A stretch of DNA of 64,000 nt from Bacteroidota bacterium. GTDB taxonomy: Bacteria > Bacteroidota > Bacteroidia > Chitinophagales > JADIYW01. The notes under the pieces are model-generated. The model was not told the origin of the DNA. It worked only from the letters and a program-made list of their open reading frames with translations, and searched no databases. The DNA lies in assembly GCA_963169645.1 (NCBI GenBank), contig CAUJCO010000013.1, forward strand, positions 324,142 through 388,141. The letters are read 5' to 3'. Shown here one piece after another: positions 53,189 through 63,742 of the stretch (within the stretch, counting starts at the first letter, position 1; each line of letters opens with the position of its first letter). Made by a program: the position numbers and the translations under genes.

Positions 53189-55036
53189 ATGTGCGGAATT
53201 GTAGGATATATTGGAAAACAACAAGCGTTTCCTATCATCATTAATGGATTAAAAAGATTAGAATACAGAGGTTATGATAGTGCCGGAATTGCATTATTAA
53301 GTGCTTCCAATCAACTAAATATTTACAAGAAAAAAGGAAAGGTTGTAAACCTTGAAGAGGCAGCAAACGGACAAGATATTTCGGGCAATATTGGCATTGG
53401 GCACACCCGTTGGGCAACACACGGCGAAGCAAACGATGTAAACGCACACCCGCATTTTAATGCCACCGAAGATTTAGCTGTCATTCATAATGGAATTATA
53501 GAAAATTACTATTCACTTAAAACTGAATTACAGGCACGTGGTTATGTTTTCCGCTCCGAAACAGACACAGAAGTTTTGGTGCATCTTATCGAAGAAATTC
53601 AGAAAAATGTAAACTGTCCATTAGAAGAAGCGGTACGCTTAGCACTAAATGAAGTAATTGGTGCGTATGCTATCGTAGTCATTTCTAAAAAAGATAAAAA
53701 CAAATTGATTGTTGCCAAATTAAGTTCACCTTTGGTAATAGGTTTTGGTACTAACGAATTGTTTGTTGCATCCGATGGCTCACCATTAATTGAACACACA
53801 AAAAAAGTATCCTATTTAGAAGATGGACAAATGGCCGTGTTAAATTTGGATGGAAAAGTAGAAGTAAAAACCATCAAAGATAATATCACACACGATCCGT
53901 ACATCAGCGAATTACAATTAAAATTAGAGCAAATAGAAAAAGGTGGTTTCAATCATTTTATGATGAAAGAAATACACGAACAACCTCAAGCTATAAAAAA
54001 CAGCATTAGAGGTCGAATTGACAGTCAACAATTTTGGGTAAATTTAGGTGGTGTGCGCGAACATGAAGCACGCTTTAAAAATGCACATCGTATTATCATA
54101 GTAGCTTGTGGCACATCTTGGCATTCGGCACTTATTGGTGAATATTTAATTGAAGATTTAGCACGCATTAATGTAGAAGTAGAATATGCATCGGAATTCC
54201 GTTACAGAAATCCGATTATTACAGAAAATGATGTAGTAATCGCCATATCACAATCCGGAGAAACTGCCGACACACGTGCTGCATTGGAATTAGCAAAATC
54301 AAAAGGAGCATTAACATACGGCATTTGCAATGTCGTTGGCTCCAGTATTTCCCGCATGACAGATGCCGGCTCGTACACACATGCCGGTCCGGAAATTGGT
54401 GTTGCTTCTACCAAAGCATTTTCAACGCAAGTCAGCATCTTAGCCTTAATGGCATTGCAATTAGCAGAAATAAAAGGCACGCTATCGCAATCCCAATTCA
54501 GCGAATACATCACCGAATTAGAAGCATTGCCTGCAAAAATAGAGAAGATTTTAAAAGCAGAATCCTATATACAAGAAATTGCAGAAACCTTCCAAAATGC
54601 CAGCAATTGCTTATACTTAGGTCGAGGTTTTAATTTTCCAGTTGCATTAGAAGGTGCGTTAAAACTAAAAGAAATTTCATACATACATGCAGAAGGTTAT
54701 CCTGCCGCAGAAATGAAACATGGACCTATTGCATTGATAGACGAAAACATGCCGGTTATTGTTTTAGCACCACACACACAACACTACGAAAAAGTAGTGT
54801 CCAATATTGAAGAAGTAAAAACACGAAAAGGACGTATTATCGCTGTTGTTACGGAAGGCGACGAAGAGATTAGTAAACTGGCAGAATATGTTATCCAAAT
54901 TCCGGGAACCGTAGAACCATTTACACCTATGCTTTCTGTAATTCCATTGCAAATTTTAGCGTATCAAATCGCAGTTTTAAGAGGTTGTGATGTTGACCAA
55001 CCAAGGAACTTAGCGAAATCAGTAACTGTAGAATGA
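53189..55036 (+). CDS. glmS: Glutamine-fructose-6-phosphate aminotransferase
   Basis: The 615-aa product starts MCGIVGYIGKQQAFPII, so Cys2 is the glutaminase nucleophile; GHTRWATHGEANDVNAHPH follows. The isomerase half carries two SIS domains with ISQSGETADTRAAL and GASTKAFSTQ-like GVASTKAFSTQVSIL. The C-terminus DQPRNLAKSVTVE is the conserved tail. It makes glucosamine-6-phosphate for peptidoglycan and lipid A. Its stop overlaps the next gene by ATGA. No ribozyme is expected outside Firmicutes and none was seen. Confidence 0.97.
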   Translation: MCGIVGYIGKQQAFPIIINGLKRLEYRGYDSAGIALLSASNQLNIYKKKGKVVNLEEAANGQDISGNIGIGHTRWATHGEANDVNAHPHFNATEDLAVIHNGIIENYYSLKTELQARGYVFRSETDTEVLVHLIEEIQKNVNCPLEEAVRLALNEVIGAYAIVVISKKDKNKLIVAKLSSPLVIGFGTNELFVASDGSPLIEHTKKVSYLEDGQMAVLNLDGKVEVKTIKDNITHDPYISELQLKLEQIEKGGFNHFMMKEIHEQPQAIKNSIRGRIDSQQFWVNLGGVREHEARFKNAHRIIIVACGTSWHSALIGEYLIEDLARINVEVEYASEFRYRNPIITENDVVIAISQSGETADTRAALELAKSKGALTYGICNVVGSSISRMTDAGSYTHAGPEIGVASTKAFSTQVSILALMALQLAEIKGTLSQSQFSEYITELEALPAKIEKILKAESYIQEIAETFQNASNCLYLGRGFNFPVALEGALKLKEISYIHAEGYPAAEMKHGPIALIDENMPVIVLAPHTQHYEKVVSNIEEVKTRKGRIIAVVTEGDEEISKLAEYVIQIPGTVEPFTPMLSVIPLQILAYQIAVLRGCDVDQPRNLAKSVTVE

Positions 55037-55509
55037 TAAGAAACATATTAACCCTCTTGTTTGTAATAACAAGTCAATTTTTATTCGCCCAATCCTATCC
55101 TTATTCCATTAATAAGAAAAAGTATCCTTTAGGCGATGATTTCGACAAGATTATGCCACAAAAAATTGGCGAATGGAAACGTTTCTCATTTCATGATTTT
55201 GTCATTGGCGGCGAAACAGGAACTGTTTACTATCGAAAAAATGACAAACAAGTTTTTGTTTCATTTGGAAAAGCTTATAGTCAAGAAAATTTACAATCTG
55301 CATGGATAAAAATGTATGATGATGTGATGGGAAAAAGCAAAACCAAATCAGCAAAAATAAGCACACATTCTTCCAAAAATATAAAATACATTTATCTACA
55401 ATCTACCTATAATCAGTATTTAGCATGGACAAGAAATTTATATTTTTTCAGCATCCAAACAAAACATAAATCCGATGCAGATGAGTTCATGAAAATTTTT
55501 CCTTATTAA
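55033..55509 (+). CDS. Secreted protein of unknown function
   Basis: The 158-aa product has a signal peptide (MIRNILTLLFVITSQFLFAQS). The mature part is Lys- and Tyr-rich with strand-forming stretches (WKRFSFHDFVIGGETGTVYYRKNDKQVFVSFGKAY; NQYLAWTRNLYFFSIQTKHK). I do not recognise the family. The ATG overlaps the glmS stop (ATGA), so it is translationally coupled to glmS. The gene is followed by a 104-base gap before the next acyl-CoA dehydrogenase. Confidence 0.75.
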   Translation: MIRNILTLLFVITSQFLFAQSYPYSINKKKYPLGDDFDKIMPQKIGEWKRFSFHDFVIGGETGTVYYRKNDKQVFVSFGKAYSQENLQSAWIKMYDDVMGKSKTKSAKISTHSSKNIKYIYLQSTYNQYLAWTRNLYFFSIQTKHKSDADEFMKIFPY

Positions 55510-55613
55510 TTATAATCCTTCGATAAATAAATCTCATTTAATTTTTCTTATTTTTAATCTATTCATAGAAATAAAGTAGCTTCTTTTTTTTAGGATGATT
55601 AAAAAATGAAATT

Positions 55614-57425
55614 ATGCAAACTAATACTTCCGTTTTTCTTGGCGATAAATTCTATAATCGCGAACACTTAAATTTTATTTTGTTTGATGTATTAAAAGCC
55701 GATAGCCTACAATCATTCGAATATTTTTCTGACCACGACAAAGCATCTATTGATATGTATTTAGATGCCAGCAATCAATTTGCACACGAATATCTATTTC
55801 CACATCTCGTTGAGATGGATAGAAAACAACCGGAATTAATTAACGGAAGAATCAACGTACATCCGATCCATAAAGAAATTATGCGGCAGAGTGGCGAAAA
55901 TGGTTGGATAAGTCTATTGGCATCTAACGAAGTTGGCGGTTCGCAAATGCCGAGTGTTTTTTCTAATGCAGCAAGTTTCATCTTAGGTGCTGCCAACTAT
56001 TCCGGCTGTGTTTTTGTTGGTTTAACGATGGGCGCAGCACATTTAATTGAAGCATTTGCCGACAAAGAATATCACTCCATTTATTTGCCAAAAATGTTTT
56101 CCGGCGAATGGCAAGGTACTATGGCATTAACCGAACCCGGCGCCGGAAGCTCACTTAGTGATGTAGTTTCTTCCGCAGAAAAACAAGCTGATGGAACGTA
56201 TAAAATTGTTGGACAAAAAATATTTATTTCTTGTGGCGATAGCGATGCCGTTGAAAACGTTATTCATCTACTTTTAGCACGTGTTAAAGGTGCACCCGCC
56301 GGAACTAAAGGTATTTCAATGTTTATAGTTCCACGAGAACGCATTAATGACGATGGCACTTTGACATCAAATGACGTTACACCGATTGGCGTTTATCATA
56401 AAATGGGCTACAAAGGTGCACCGATTGCACACTTAAGTTATGGCGAAAATAATGATTGCATTGGTTGGTTAGTGGGCGAAGAAAATAAAGGTCTTTCCTA
56501 TATGTTTCAGATGATGAATGAAGCAAGAATTTCCGTTGGTTTGCATGCTACTTCTATTTCTTCAGCAGCTTATTATGCCAGCTTAAAATATGCCAATGAG
56601 CGTTTACAAGGACGACATATTGCTGAAAAAAATCCGGAGAATCCTCAAGTTCCAATCATCACGCATGCCGATGTAAAACGCATGTTATTGTTTCAAAAAA
56701 CATTTGTGGAAGGTGCATTGTGCCTAGAATTACAATGCAGTTTTTATGCCGATATGATGCGTGTTTCTGACGGAGATGAAAAAGAAAAATATCATCTTTT
56801 ATTAGAATTATTAACGCCGGTGGCAAAATCTTATCCGGCAGAAACAAGCATAATTTCTACATCTACAGCCTTACAAATTTTTGGAGGATACGGTTTTACG
56901 AAAGATTTTATTGCAGAACAATATTTCAGAGAAACACGCATACATGCTATTCATGAAGGCACAACTGCTATTCACGGAATGGACTTATTAGGTAGAAAAG
57001 TGATGCTAAAAAATGGCAAAGCGGTCATGTTGTTAACACAAGAAGTTTTGCAAACTATCAATCTTGCCAAACAACATGAAAATACGAAAACACAAGCAAT
57101 TGCATTAGAAAAAAAATTAGGTCAGTTGCAAGAATTATCTATGCATTTAATTAGCGTTGCACAAAAAGAAGGTGTGGAAGCTTATTTAAGCGATGCTACT
57201 TTGTATTTGGAATTATTCGGTATCATTGTAATGGGTTGGCAATGGTTGAAAATGGGAAATGCTTGCAATGAAAATGCAACTATTAACCAACATTTTAAAG
57301 ATAGTAAATACTTAAGTTTGAATTATTTCTTTGAATATGAATTGCCAAAATCAGAAGGATTATTACAACGTTTAAAAAGCACAAAACGTGTTACAGTAAA
57401 TGTAGATAATCAATTAATAGATTAA
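55614..57425 (+). CDS. Acyl-CoA dehydrogenase, long form with C-terminal extension
   Basis: The 603-aa product has an extended N-terminus (about 1-70), then the acyl-CoA dehydrogenase core with MALTEPGAGSSLSDVVSS and IVGQKIFISCGD. The C-terminal half has IFGGYGFTKDFIAEQYFRETRIHAIHEGTTAIHGMDLLGRK, with the Glu of HEGTT as catalytic base. About 130 more residues form an extra helical domain, as in FadE-like/ACDH-C family members of about 600 aa. Substrate chain length cannot be told. It is unrelated in sequence position to the shorter enzyme at 46677. Confidence 0.9.
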   Translation: MQTNTSVFLGDKFYNREHLNFILFDVLKADSLQSFEYFSDHDKASIDMYLDASNQFAHEYLFPHLVEMDRKQPELINGRINVHPIHKEIMRQSGENGWISLLASNEVGGSQMPSVFSNAASFILGAANYSGCVFVGLTMGAAHLIEAFADKEYHSIYLPKMFSGEWQGTMALTEPGAGSSLSDVVSSAEKQADGTYKIVGQKIFISCGDSDAVENVIHLLLARVKGAPAGTKGISMFIVPRERINDDGTLTSNDVTPIGVYHKMGYKGAPIAHLSYGENNDCIGWLVGEENKGLSYMFQMMNEARISVGLHATSISSAAYYASLKYANERLQGRHIAEKNPENPQVPIITHADVKRMLLFQKTFVEGALCLELQCSFYADMMRVSDGDEKEKYHLLLELLTPVAKSYPAETSIISTSTALQIFGGYGFTKDFIAEQYFRETRIHAIHEGTTAIHGMDLLGRKVMLKNGKAVMLLTQEVLQTINLAKQHENTKTQAIALEKKLGQLQELSMHLISVAQKEGVEAYLSDATLYLELFGIIVMGWQWLKMGNACNENATINQHFKDSKYLSLNYFFEYELPKSEGLLQRLKSTKRVTVNVDNQLID

Positions 57426-57550
57426 AATGTCTAAATGTTGTTTCTTTTGATTGAATTCAGCATACATAAGATTCCTAATTTATAGTAATTAACTTCGTCT
57501 CATTCCTGAAAAATTTCATGGATTCTTCAGTTAAAAATATAATTTGAATT

Positions 57551-57916
57551 ATGACAACCATCCAACAAATTTCACTTTATGCAATGGCTTTTTTTTATGC
57601 AGGTGCCGGCATCAATCATTTCTTCAATCCTAAATTTTATTTAAGCATTATGCCTAAATTTTTTCCGGCACATAACCTATTTAATACAGTGAGTGGCATT
57701 GCAGAAATTGTTTTAGCTGTTGGTTTATTATTTACCTCTACTCGTCAAACTTCTGCCTATTTAATTATTGCTATGTTGATTTTATTTTTTGCCGTACATA
57801 TTCCACATTTATTTCAGCCACCAAAAATAGCACAAGGCAAGGAATGGTTTCTTTACGTTCGCGTACTCTTGCAATTTGTGCTTATTTACTGGGCTTGGAA
57901 AGTTGGCAATTATTAA
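57551..57916 (+). CDS. DoxX-family membrane protein
   Basis: The 121-aa product has four membrane helices (ISLYAMAFFYAGAGINHFF; NTVSGIAEIVLAVGLLFTS; TSAYLIIAMLILFFAVHIPHLF; LYVRVLLQFVLIYWAWKVG). The motif FYAGAGINHFFNPKFYLSIMPKFFP is typical of the DoxX/MauE-like group. Members act in redox or envelope homeostasis, but their exact roles are poorly known. It lies alone between an acyl-CoA dehydrogenase and a convergent GNAT gene, with gaps of 125 and 117 bases. Confidence 0.75.
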   Translation: MTTIQQISLYAMAFFYAGAGINHFFNPKFYLSIMPKFFPAHNLFNTVSGIAEIVLAVGLLFTSTRQTSAYLIIAMLILFFAVHIPHLFQPPKIAQGKEWFLYVRVLLQFVLIYWAWKVGNY

Positions 57917-58033
57917 AATGAAAAAAAACTAACGCTCAAACAGCCAATAAAAACTAATAGTTCAGCTGATGAAAAATGAAATGAGCATAAATGACAAAAT
58001 TGAGATTCCTTATTTTACTTTTATACTAATAAC

Positions 58034-58522
58034 CTATACCACAATCTTTTTCCTCAAAACATAATCATTCAACCAAAATTTGCCGTAAGCGATGTCCACT
58101 TTTTCATATAGTTCAAATCCTATTTTTTTATAAAAATACATAGCAGGATTTTTTCTATTAACATTCAATTCCAAAAACTGAAGTTTGTTTTTCTGTGCAA
58201 TTTTTACAACAGCATCTATCAATGCTTTACCAACACCTTTGCCTTGTGTATTGGGTTTTACATATAATTTTGGAATATACATACCACCATCTTCGCGAAT
58301 AAGATAACTAACAAAACCAAGCGTTTCATCATTATCAAAATAAAGTAGAAAAGTATGACCGTTTTGCATTTGCTCTAAAATAGCAGCTTGCGTGTACATA
58401 TTTTCATACATAAAATCAATCTGTTCTTGCGAGATAATCGTCTTATAAGTCGTATGCCAAGTTGCAGCAGCTACTTCCACAATTTTGGGTATATCATTCA
58501 CAAATGCAATCCTGATTTTCAT
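58034..58522 (-). CDS. GNAT-family N-acetyltransferase
   Basis: The 162-aa product (from ATG 58522; the supplied ORF is 17 codons longer) starts MKIRIAFVNDIPKIVEVAAATWHTTYKTI. It contains the acetyl-CoA loop VKPNTQGKGVGKALIDAVVKIAQ (motif Q/RxxGxG/A) and the C-terminal NPAMYFYKKIGFELYEKV. A -7 box lies 7 bases before this ATG and inside the longer ORF, which supports the shorter start. Substrate unknown. It is divergent from the thiamine operon. Confidence 0.88.
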   Translation of the reverse strand: MKIRIAFVNDIPKIVEVAAATWHTTYKTIISQEQIDFMYENMYTQAAILEQMQNGHTFLLYFDNDETLGFVSYLIREDGGMYIPKLYVKPNTQGKGVGKALIDAVVKIAQKNKLQFLELNVNRKNPAMYFYKKIGFELYEKVDIAYGKFWLNDYVLRKKIVV

Positions 58523-58529
58523 CACGTAG

Positions 58530-58537
58530 CAAATGTA
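58530..58537 (-). promoter_or_regulatory. -7 box (TACATTTG) of the GNAT gene
   Basis: On the minus strand TACATTTG lies 7 bases before the ATG at 58522 and matches TAnnTTTG. It implies a near-leaderless mRNA. Confidence 0.55.
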
Positions 58538-58603
58538 CGATAGATTGTAGAAAATATAACGCTGAATTTCCACTTTTGTAGTTTAGAATATGTAATTTTG
58601 AAT

Positions 58604-58705
58604 TACTCTGGGAGTGTCATTTACTTGACTGAGAAATATCCTTTGAACCTGATTTGGTTAGCACCAACGTAGGAAATGAGTGTACTCAATTTATTTGTCA
58701 TTCCT
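58604..58705 (+). promoter_or_regulatory. TPP riboswitch with possible switching helix
   Basis: The THI-element core is clear: CTGAGAAATATCC, CTTTGAACCTGAT (58641-58653) and GCACCAACGTAGGAAATGAG (58661-58680). P1 can form from TACTC (58604) and GAGTG (58678). The aptamer's AGGAAATGA (58671-58679) can instead pair with TCATTCCT (58698-58705) with one bulge, a candidate switching helix. No T-run follows, so control may act on translation. It precedes thiS, 39 bases after the last pairing. Confidence 0.92.
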
Positions 58706-58744
58706 CAGAAGAAAATTATCTATTCTATTTTTTAATTACGAAGA

Positions 58745-58948
58745 ATGAACATTACCATTAATAATCAACCATATTCTTTTGACGAACAAACTTCATTAGA
58801 ACATGTAATCAACCAATTGAATTTAGAAGATACAAAAGGCATTGCTGTTGCCATTAATGAAACCATTGTTCCAAAAAATAAATGGAGCGAAACCATCTTA
58901 CAACACGATGATAAAATCATCATCATCGGTGCCGTTGCAGGTGGCTGA
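58745..58948 (+). CDS. thiS: Sulfur carrier protein ThiS
   Basis: The 67-aa beta-grasp protein (MNITINNQPYSFDEQTSLEHVINQLNL) ends in IIIIGAVAGG; the terminal Gly-Gly is adenylated and receives sulfur as thiocarboxylate for the thiazole ring. It is the first gene after the TPP riboswitch. The partner genes thiF, thiG and thiH are not in this window, although thiC, thiE and thiD are. Confidence 0.95.
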   Translation: MNITINNQPYSFDEQTSLEHVINQLNLEDTKGIAVAINETIVPKNKWSETILQHDDKIIIIGAVAGG

Positions 58949-58983
58949 TTTAATTAGATATTTAGATATTTGAAAACTAGATA

Positions 58984-59721
58984 ATGGACGAATTAAATAT
59001 GAACTCAAATGAGATAGACTTAAATGAAAATTTTGAGGTTATTTATTTTGCAAAGAGAAATATGGCAGGTGTTGCAATGCAACTAATTAATACCTCAATT
59101 GCAATTTTTAATCAATGTGATATTATAAAAGAATTGAGTTTCTTAACTGAAAGTATAAATAAAGATTTTAAAGAAATTGATATTAACAAGTTAGGTAGAA
59201 TAGCATTTCAAGAAACGATAGATAATGTAAGGATAGTTATGTGTTTTGAAAATTATATGAAGGCAGTTCTACTTAGTAAAGGATATATTGTTCATGAAAT
59301 CGATAGAAAACTTATAACATTGCAACCTATTTCTAATAAAATTAAAAATAAAGAACCAATTCTAATATCCGAATTTTTAAATTATGAGAGTTTTTATTCA
59401 GATGGAAATAAAATATGTAAAATTAAGGGTATTAGAAAAGAAACATTACAATTTTCAGTCTTATTAAATGAGAAATATCAGTCTATTATTTCTTTACCAC
59501 CAAGCTTGAAGATAATATTAAAAAAAAGAAATGAAAAGAGGAATCATTTACATTTTCAAAATAGTTTTAGATTTAATATTAGTAAACAAGTAATTAATGA
59601 ATTAATTGAAATTAAAGAATTTGTTGATAGTATGCCGAATGCTTCTGATACTATCATACTAGAAAATAATCTCACAATGAGACATCTAAAAAATGAAATT
59701 CATCGTAATATCATGACTTAA
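58984..59721 (+). CDS. Unknown protein inserted between thiS and thiC
   Basis: The 245-aa product has no signal peptide and no membrane helix. It looks mostly helical in the first half (NMAGVAMQLINTSIAIFNQCDIIKELSFLTESINKDFKEI; RIAFQETIDNVRIVMCFENYMKAVLLSKG). A basic segment KKRNEKRNHLHFQNSFRF at about 178-195 is followed by a C-terminal helix. The RNxxxxH-like spacing in that segment recalls HEPN proteins, but the match is weak. I do not recognise it. It is 35 bases after thiS and 55 before thiC, so it is under riboswitch control, though no link to thiamine is visible. Confidence 0.6.
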   Translation: MDELNMNSNEIDLNENFEVIYFAKRNMAGVAMQLINTSIAIFNQCDIIKELSFLTESINKDFKEIDINKLGRIAFQETIDNVRIVMCFENYMKAVLLSKGYIVHEIDRKLITLQPISNKIKNKEPILISEFLNYESFYSDGNKICKIKGIRKETLQFSVLLNEKYQSIISLPPSLKIILKKRNEKRNHLHFQNSFRFNISKQVINELIEIKEFVDSMPNASDTIILENNLTMRHLKNEIHRNIMT

Positions 59722-59773
59722 AAAAACAAGAAGAAATTAAATACATTCTCAACTCTCATCTCAAAAAATCTAA

Positions 59774-61657
<1,884 letters not shown>

Positions 61658-61729
61658 TGGAAAATGAGATTTAAGACTCATAACCAGTATTGATTTTACC
61701 ATAAATAACTTTTAAATTTAGATGCTTAA

Positions 61730-62365
61730 ATGCTCGACAAAAATGAAATCTATTACTTACAAAATATCATTCAAGGAAATGCAATTGAAGGGCAAGGAGA
61801 TTTGGCAACAACAAGCAGAAACTACCTTTGCACAAGCTTTAGAGCAAGTAAAATGGCTGAAAGAAAATTCGAGTATTTCCAAAGAATTAAAGAAGAGCAG
61901 AAAAAAATCCTTATCCAATTAAGCAAAGAAAAAAACCTTTGGTTTTCTAAAAATAAATTACATTTTTTATCAGAAGGAGGAGAAGCAAAAGTTTATTTTG
62001 AAGATGTAGGAAAATATGTAACAAAATATAATGATGCAATTTACTATAATACTTGGTTAGATTTTTTAAATAGTATTTTATTACACAACATATTTTTCCC
62101 AAATACAAAATATACTTTATTAGGATTTGATATAATCGAAGAAATCCTCTATGCAGTATTATCTCAACCTTACATTTCTACCAATCAACTAACTGATTTA
62201 GGTTACGTAACTCAGACATTAGAAAGCGTTGGGTTCACTCATCTAAAAAGATTTGATTATTATCATCCTGAGTATAAAATTATTATTGAAGATTTACACG
62301 ATGAAAATGTACTTACAATAGATGAGCATTTATTCTTTATTGATACAGTCTTTTTATTACAATAA
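61730..62365 (+). CDS. Polyvalent-protein-type kinase domain protein
   Basis: The 211-aa product has a kinase-like core. It contains a glycine-rich SEGGEAKVYFEDVGKYVTKYND with a Lys, LLGFDIIEEILYAVLSQPYIS, the HRD-like catalytic segment IIIEDLHDENVLTIDEHLFFIDTVF with D, N and the metal-binding D, and GFTHLKRFDYYHPEY before it. This order matches the serine/threonine kinase domain of phage and plasmid polyvalent proteins. The N-terminal 65 residues are unlike the core. It stands alone between thiC and thiE, 2 bases before thiE, with no phage genes nearby. Its substrate is unknown. Confidence 0.65.
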   Translation: MLDKNEIYYLQNIIQGNAIEGQGDLATTSRNYLCTSFRASKMAERKFEYFQRIKEEQKKILIQLSKEKNLWFSKNKLHFLSEGGEAKVYFEDVGKYVTKYNDAIYYNTWLDFLNSILLHNIFFPNTKYTLLGFDIIEEILYAVLSQPYISTNQLTDLGYVTQTLESVGFTHLKRFDYYHPEYKIIIEDLHDENVLTIDEHLFFIDTVFLLQ

Positions 62366-62367
62366 CG

Positions 62368-62994
62368 ATGCAAGCAATCCTCTACACAGCACCAACAGAA
62401 ATTGAAAACGAAATAGAAATAATTTCTACATTAATGGATGTTGGTGTAGATTATCTTTATATCAGAAAACCGGAATTAGATGATTTTTCTTTGGTAGATT
62501 TTATGGAAAAACTTCCGGAAAAATATTGGAAACAATGTATTTCTACTTCGCTCATCATCACCAAAGAATTTGACTTAGGTGGTTATCATTTCACACGAGA
62601 AATCTTACAAAAAAACACAGCTTACAACAACAAAATTCTGGATTGGCTGCATGCAAACTATAAAATATCTTCTATTTCTGCACACCATATTGATGATATC
62701 AAAAAATACGATGATCAATTTAATCACATCATAGTATCACCTATATTCAAAAGTATTTCTAAAGAAAACCATCATAATAATTGGAATTTTGATGAATTAA
62801 GTTTAATTCTATCTCAATATAAATCCTCTAAAAAATTTGCAATCGGTGGAATAGAAGCGGATGTTCAGAAAATCAATATCGTAAAAAAATGTAACTTTGA
62901 TGGTATTGGCATTTTAGGTGCAATTTGGAACGAGCCACAAAATGCCATCGAACAATACAAAAAAATTGAACAACAGATTAATAATGCCAAATAA
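62368..62994 (+). CDS. thiE: Thiamine-phosphate synthase-like protein (ThiE/TenI fold)
   Basis: The 208-aa product has the ThiE/TenI TIM-barrel order: DVGVDYLYIRKPE near 27, SAHHIDDIKKYDD, HIIVSPIFKSISKENHHNNW, FAIGGIEADVQKI and GIGILGAIW. The typical ThiE HVGQxD motif is replaced by GGYHFTRE, and QLReK by YIRKPE. It could be a divergent ThiE that joins the pyrimidine and thiazole phosphates, or a TenI-like protein. Its place before thiD in a riboswitch operon favours a thiamine role. thiD overlaps its end by 11 bases. Confidence 0.8.
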   Translation: MQAILYTAPTEIENEIEIISTLMDVGVDYLYIRKPELDDFSLVDFMEKLPEKYWKQCISTSLIITKEFDLGGYHFTREILQKNTAYNNKILDWLHANYKISSISAHHIDDIKKYDDQFNHIIVSPIFKSISKENHHNNWNFDELSLILSQYKSSKKFAIGGIEADVQKINIVKKCNFDGIGILGAIWNEPQNAIEQYKKIEQQINNAK

Positions 62995-63742
62995 AAACAG
63001 ACCATACGTTTTATCTATTGCAGGTTACGATGCCAGTGCCGGCGCCGGCGTGTTGGCAGATGTAAAAACGATGGAAAACATTGGCGTGTATGGATTGGCC
63101 GTAACCACTTGCATTACCTATCAGAACGATGATAAATTTGAAGGCATTCATTGGCTAAGCAAGAAGAAAATAAAAAACCAACTTTATCCAATTTTAGAAA
63201 AATATCAAATCGAATTTGTTAAGATTGGATTGATAGAAAATTTGGAACTTTTATCTGAACTAATACAATTCTTATTGACCTATAATCCAGGCATAAAAAT
63301 AATTTGGGATCCGATTTTACGCGCTTCCGCAGGCTTTGATTTTCACAAAAAAATGTCGAAAAAATTAGTTCATTCCATTTTACAGCAGATTTATTTTATT
63401 ACGCCAAATTGGAATGAAGTAGAATTATTATCTCAAGAGAAAGATGTCGTTGTAGGTGCTGAAAAATTAGCACAAAAATGCAATGTCTATTTAAAAGGTG
63501 GGCACAACATTGAAACGCCAGCAACCGATATGATTTGGATACAACAAAAATTAGACATCTTACATCCAACTGCAATTACAGAACTTAGCAAGCATGGCAC
63601 CGGATGTGTATTATCTTCGGCACTGGCAGCCTTTTTAGCACTCGGCAATACTACTCACAAAGCGTGTGAGCTGGCAAAAGCGTACACCTATCAATTTTTA
63701 GTTAGTAATAAAAACAACTTGGGTTATCATTCTATTGTTTGA
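62984..63742 (+). CDS. thiD: Hydroxymethylpyrimidine/phosphomethylpyrimidine kinase
   Basis: The 252-aa ribokinase-fold enzyme starts at ATG 62984 (MPNKNRPYVLSIAGYDASAGAGVLADVKTMENIGVYG); the supplied ORF extends 22 codons into thiE. The catalytic region is LSKHGTGCVLSSALAAFLALG, with the anion-hole GTGC. It phosphorylates HMP and HMP-phosphate. The start overlaps thiE by 11 bases. Its end overlaps the opposite-strand RES gene by 11 bases. Confidence 0.95.
   Translation: MPNKNRPYVLSIAGYDASAGAGVLADVKTMENIGVYGLAVTTCITYQNDDKFEGIHWLSKKKIKNQLYPILEKYQIEFVKIGLIENLELLSELIQFLLTYNPGIKIIWDPILRASAGFDFHKKMSKKLVHSILQQIYFITPNWNEVELLSQEKDVVVGAEKLAQKCNVYLKGGHNIETPATDMIWIQQKLDILHPTAITELSKHGTGCVLSSALAAFLALGNTTHKACELAKAYTYQFLVSNKNNLGYHSIV

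Noticed and set aside
58523-58573. Longer GNAT start
   Set aside because: The -7 box lies inside the extension, so the shorter ATG start fits the mRNA.
61722-61922. 66-aa ORF overlapping the polyvalent-type kinase gene
   Set aside because: It is an out-of-frame shadow of the kinase gene's N-terminal coding region.
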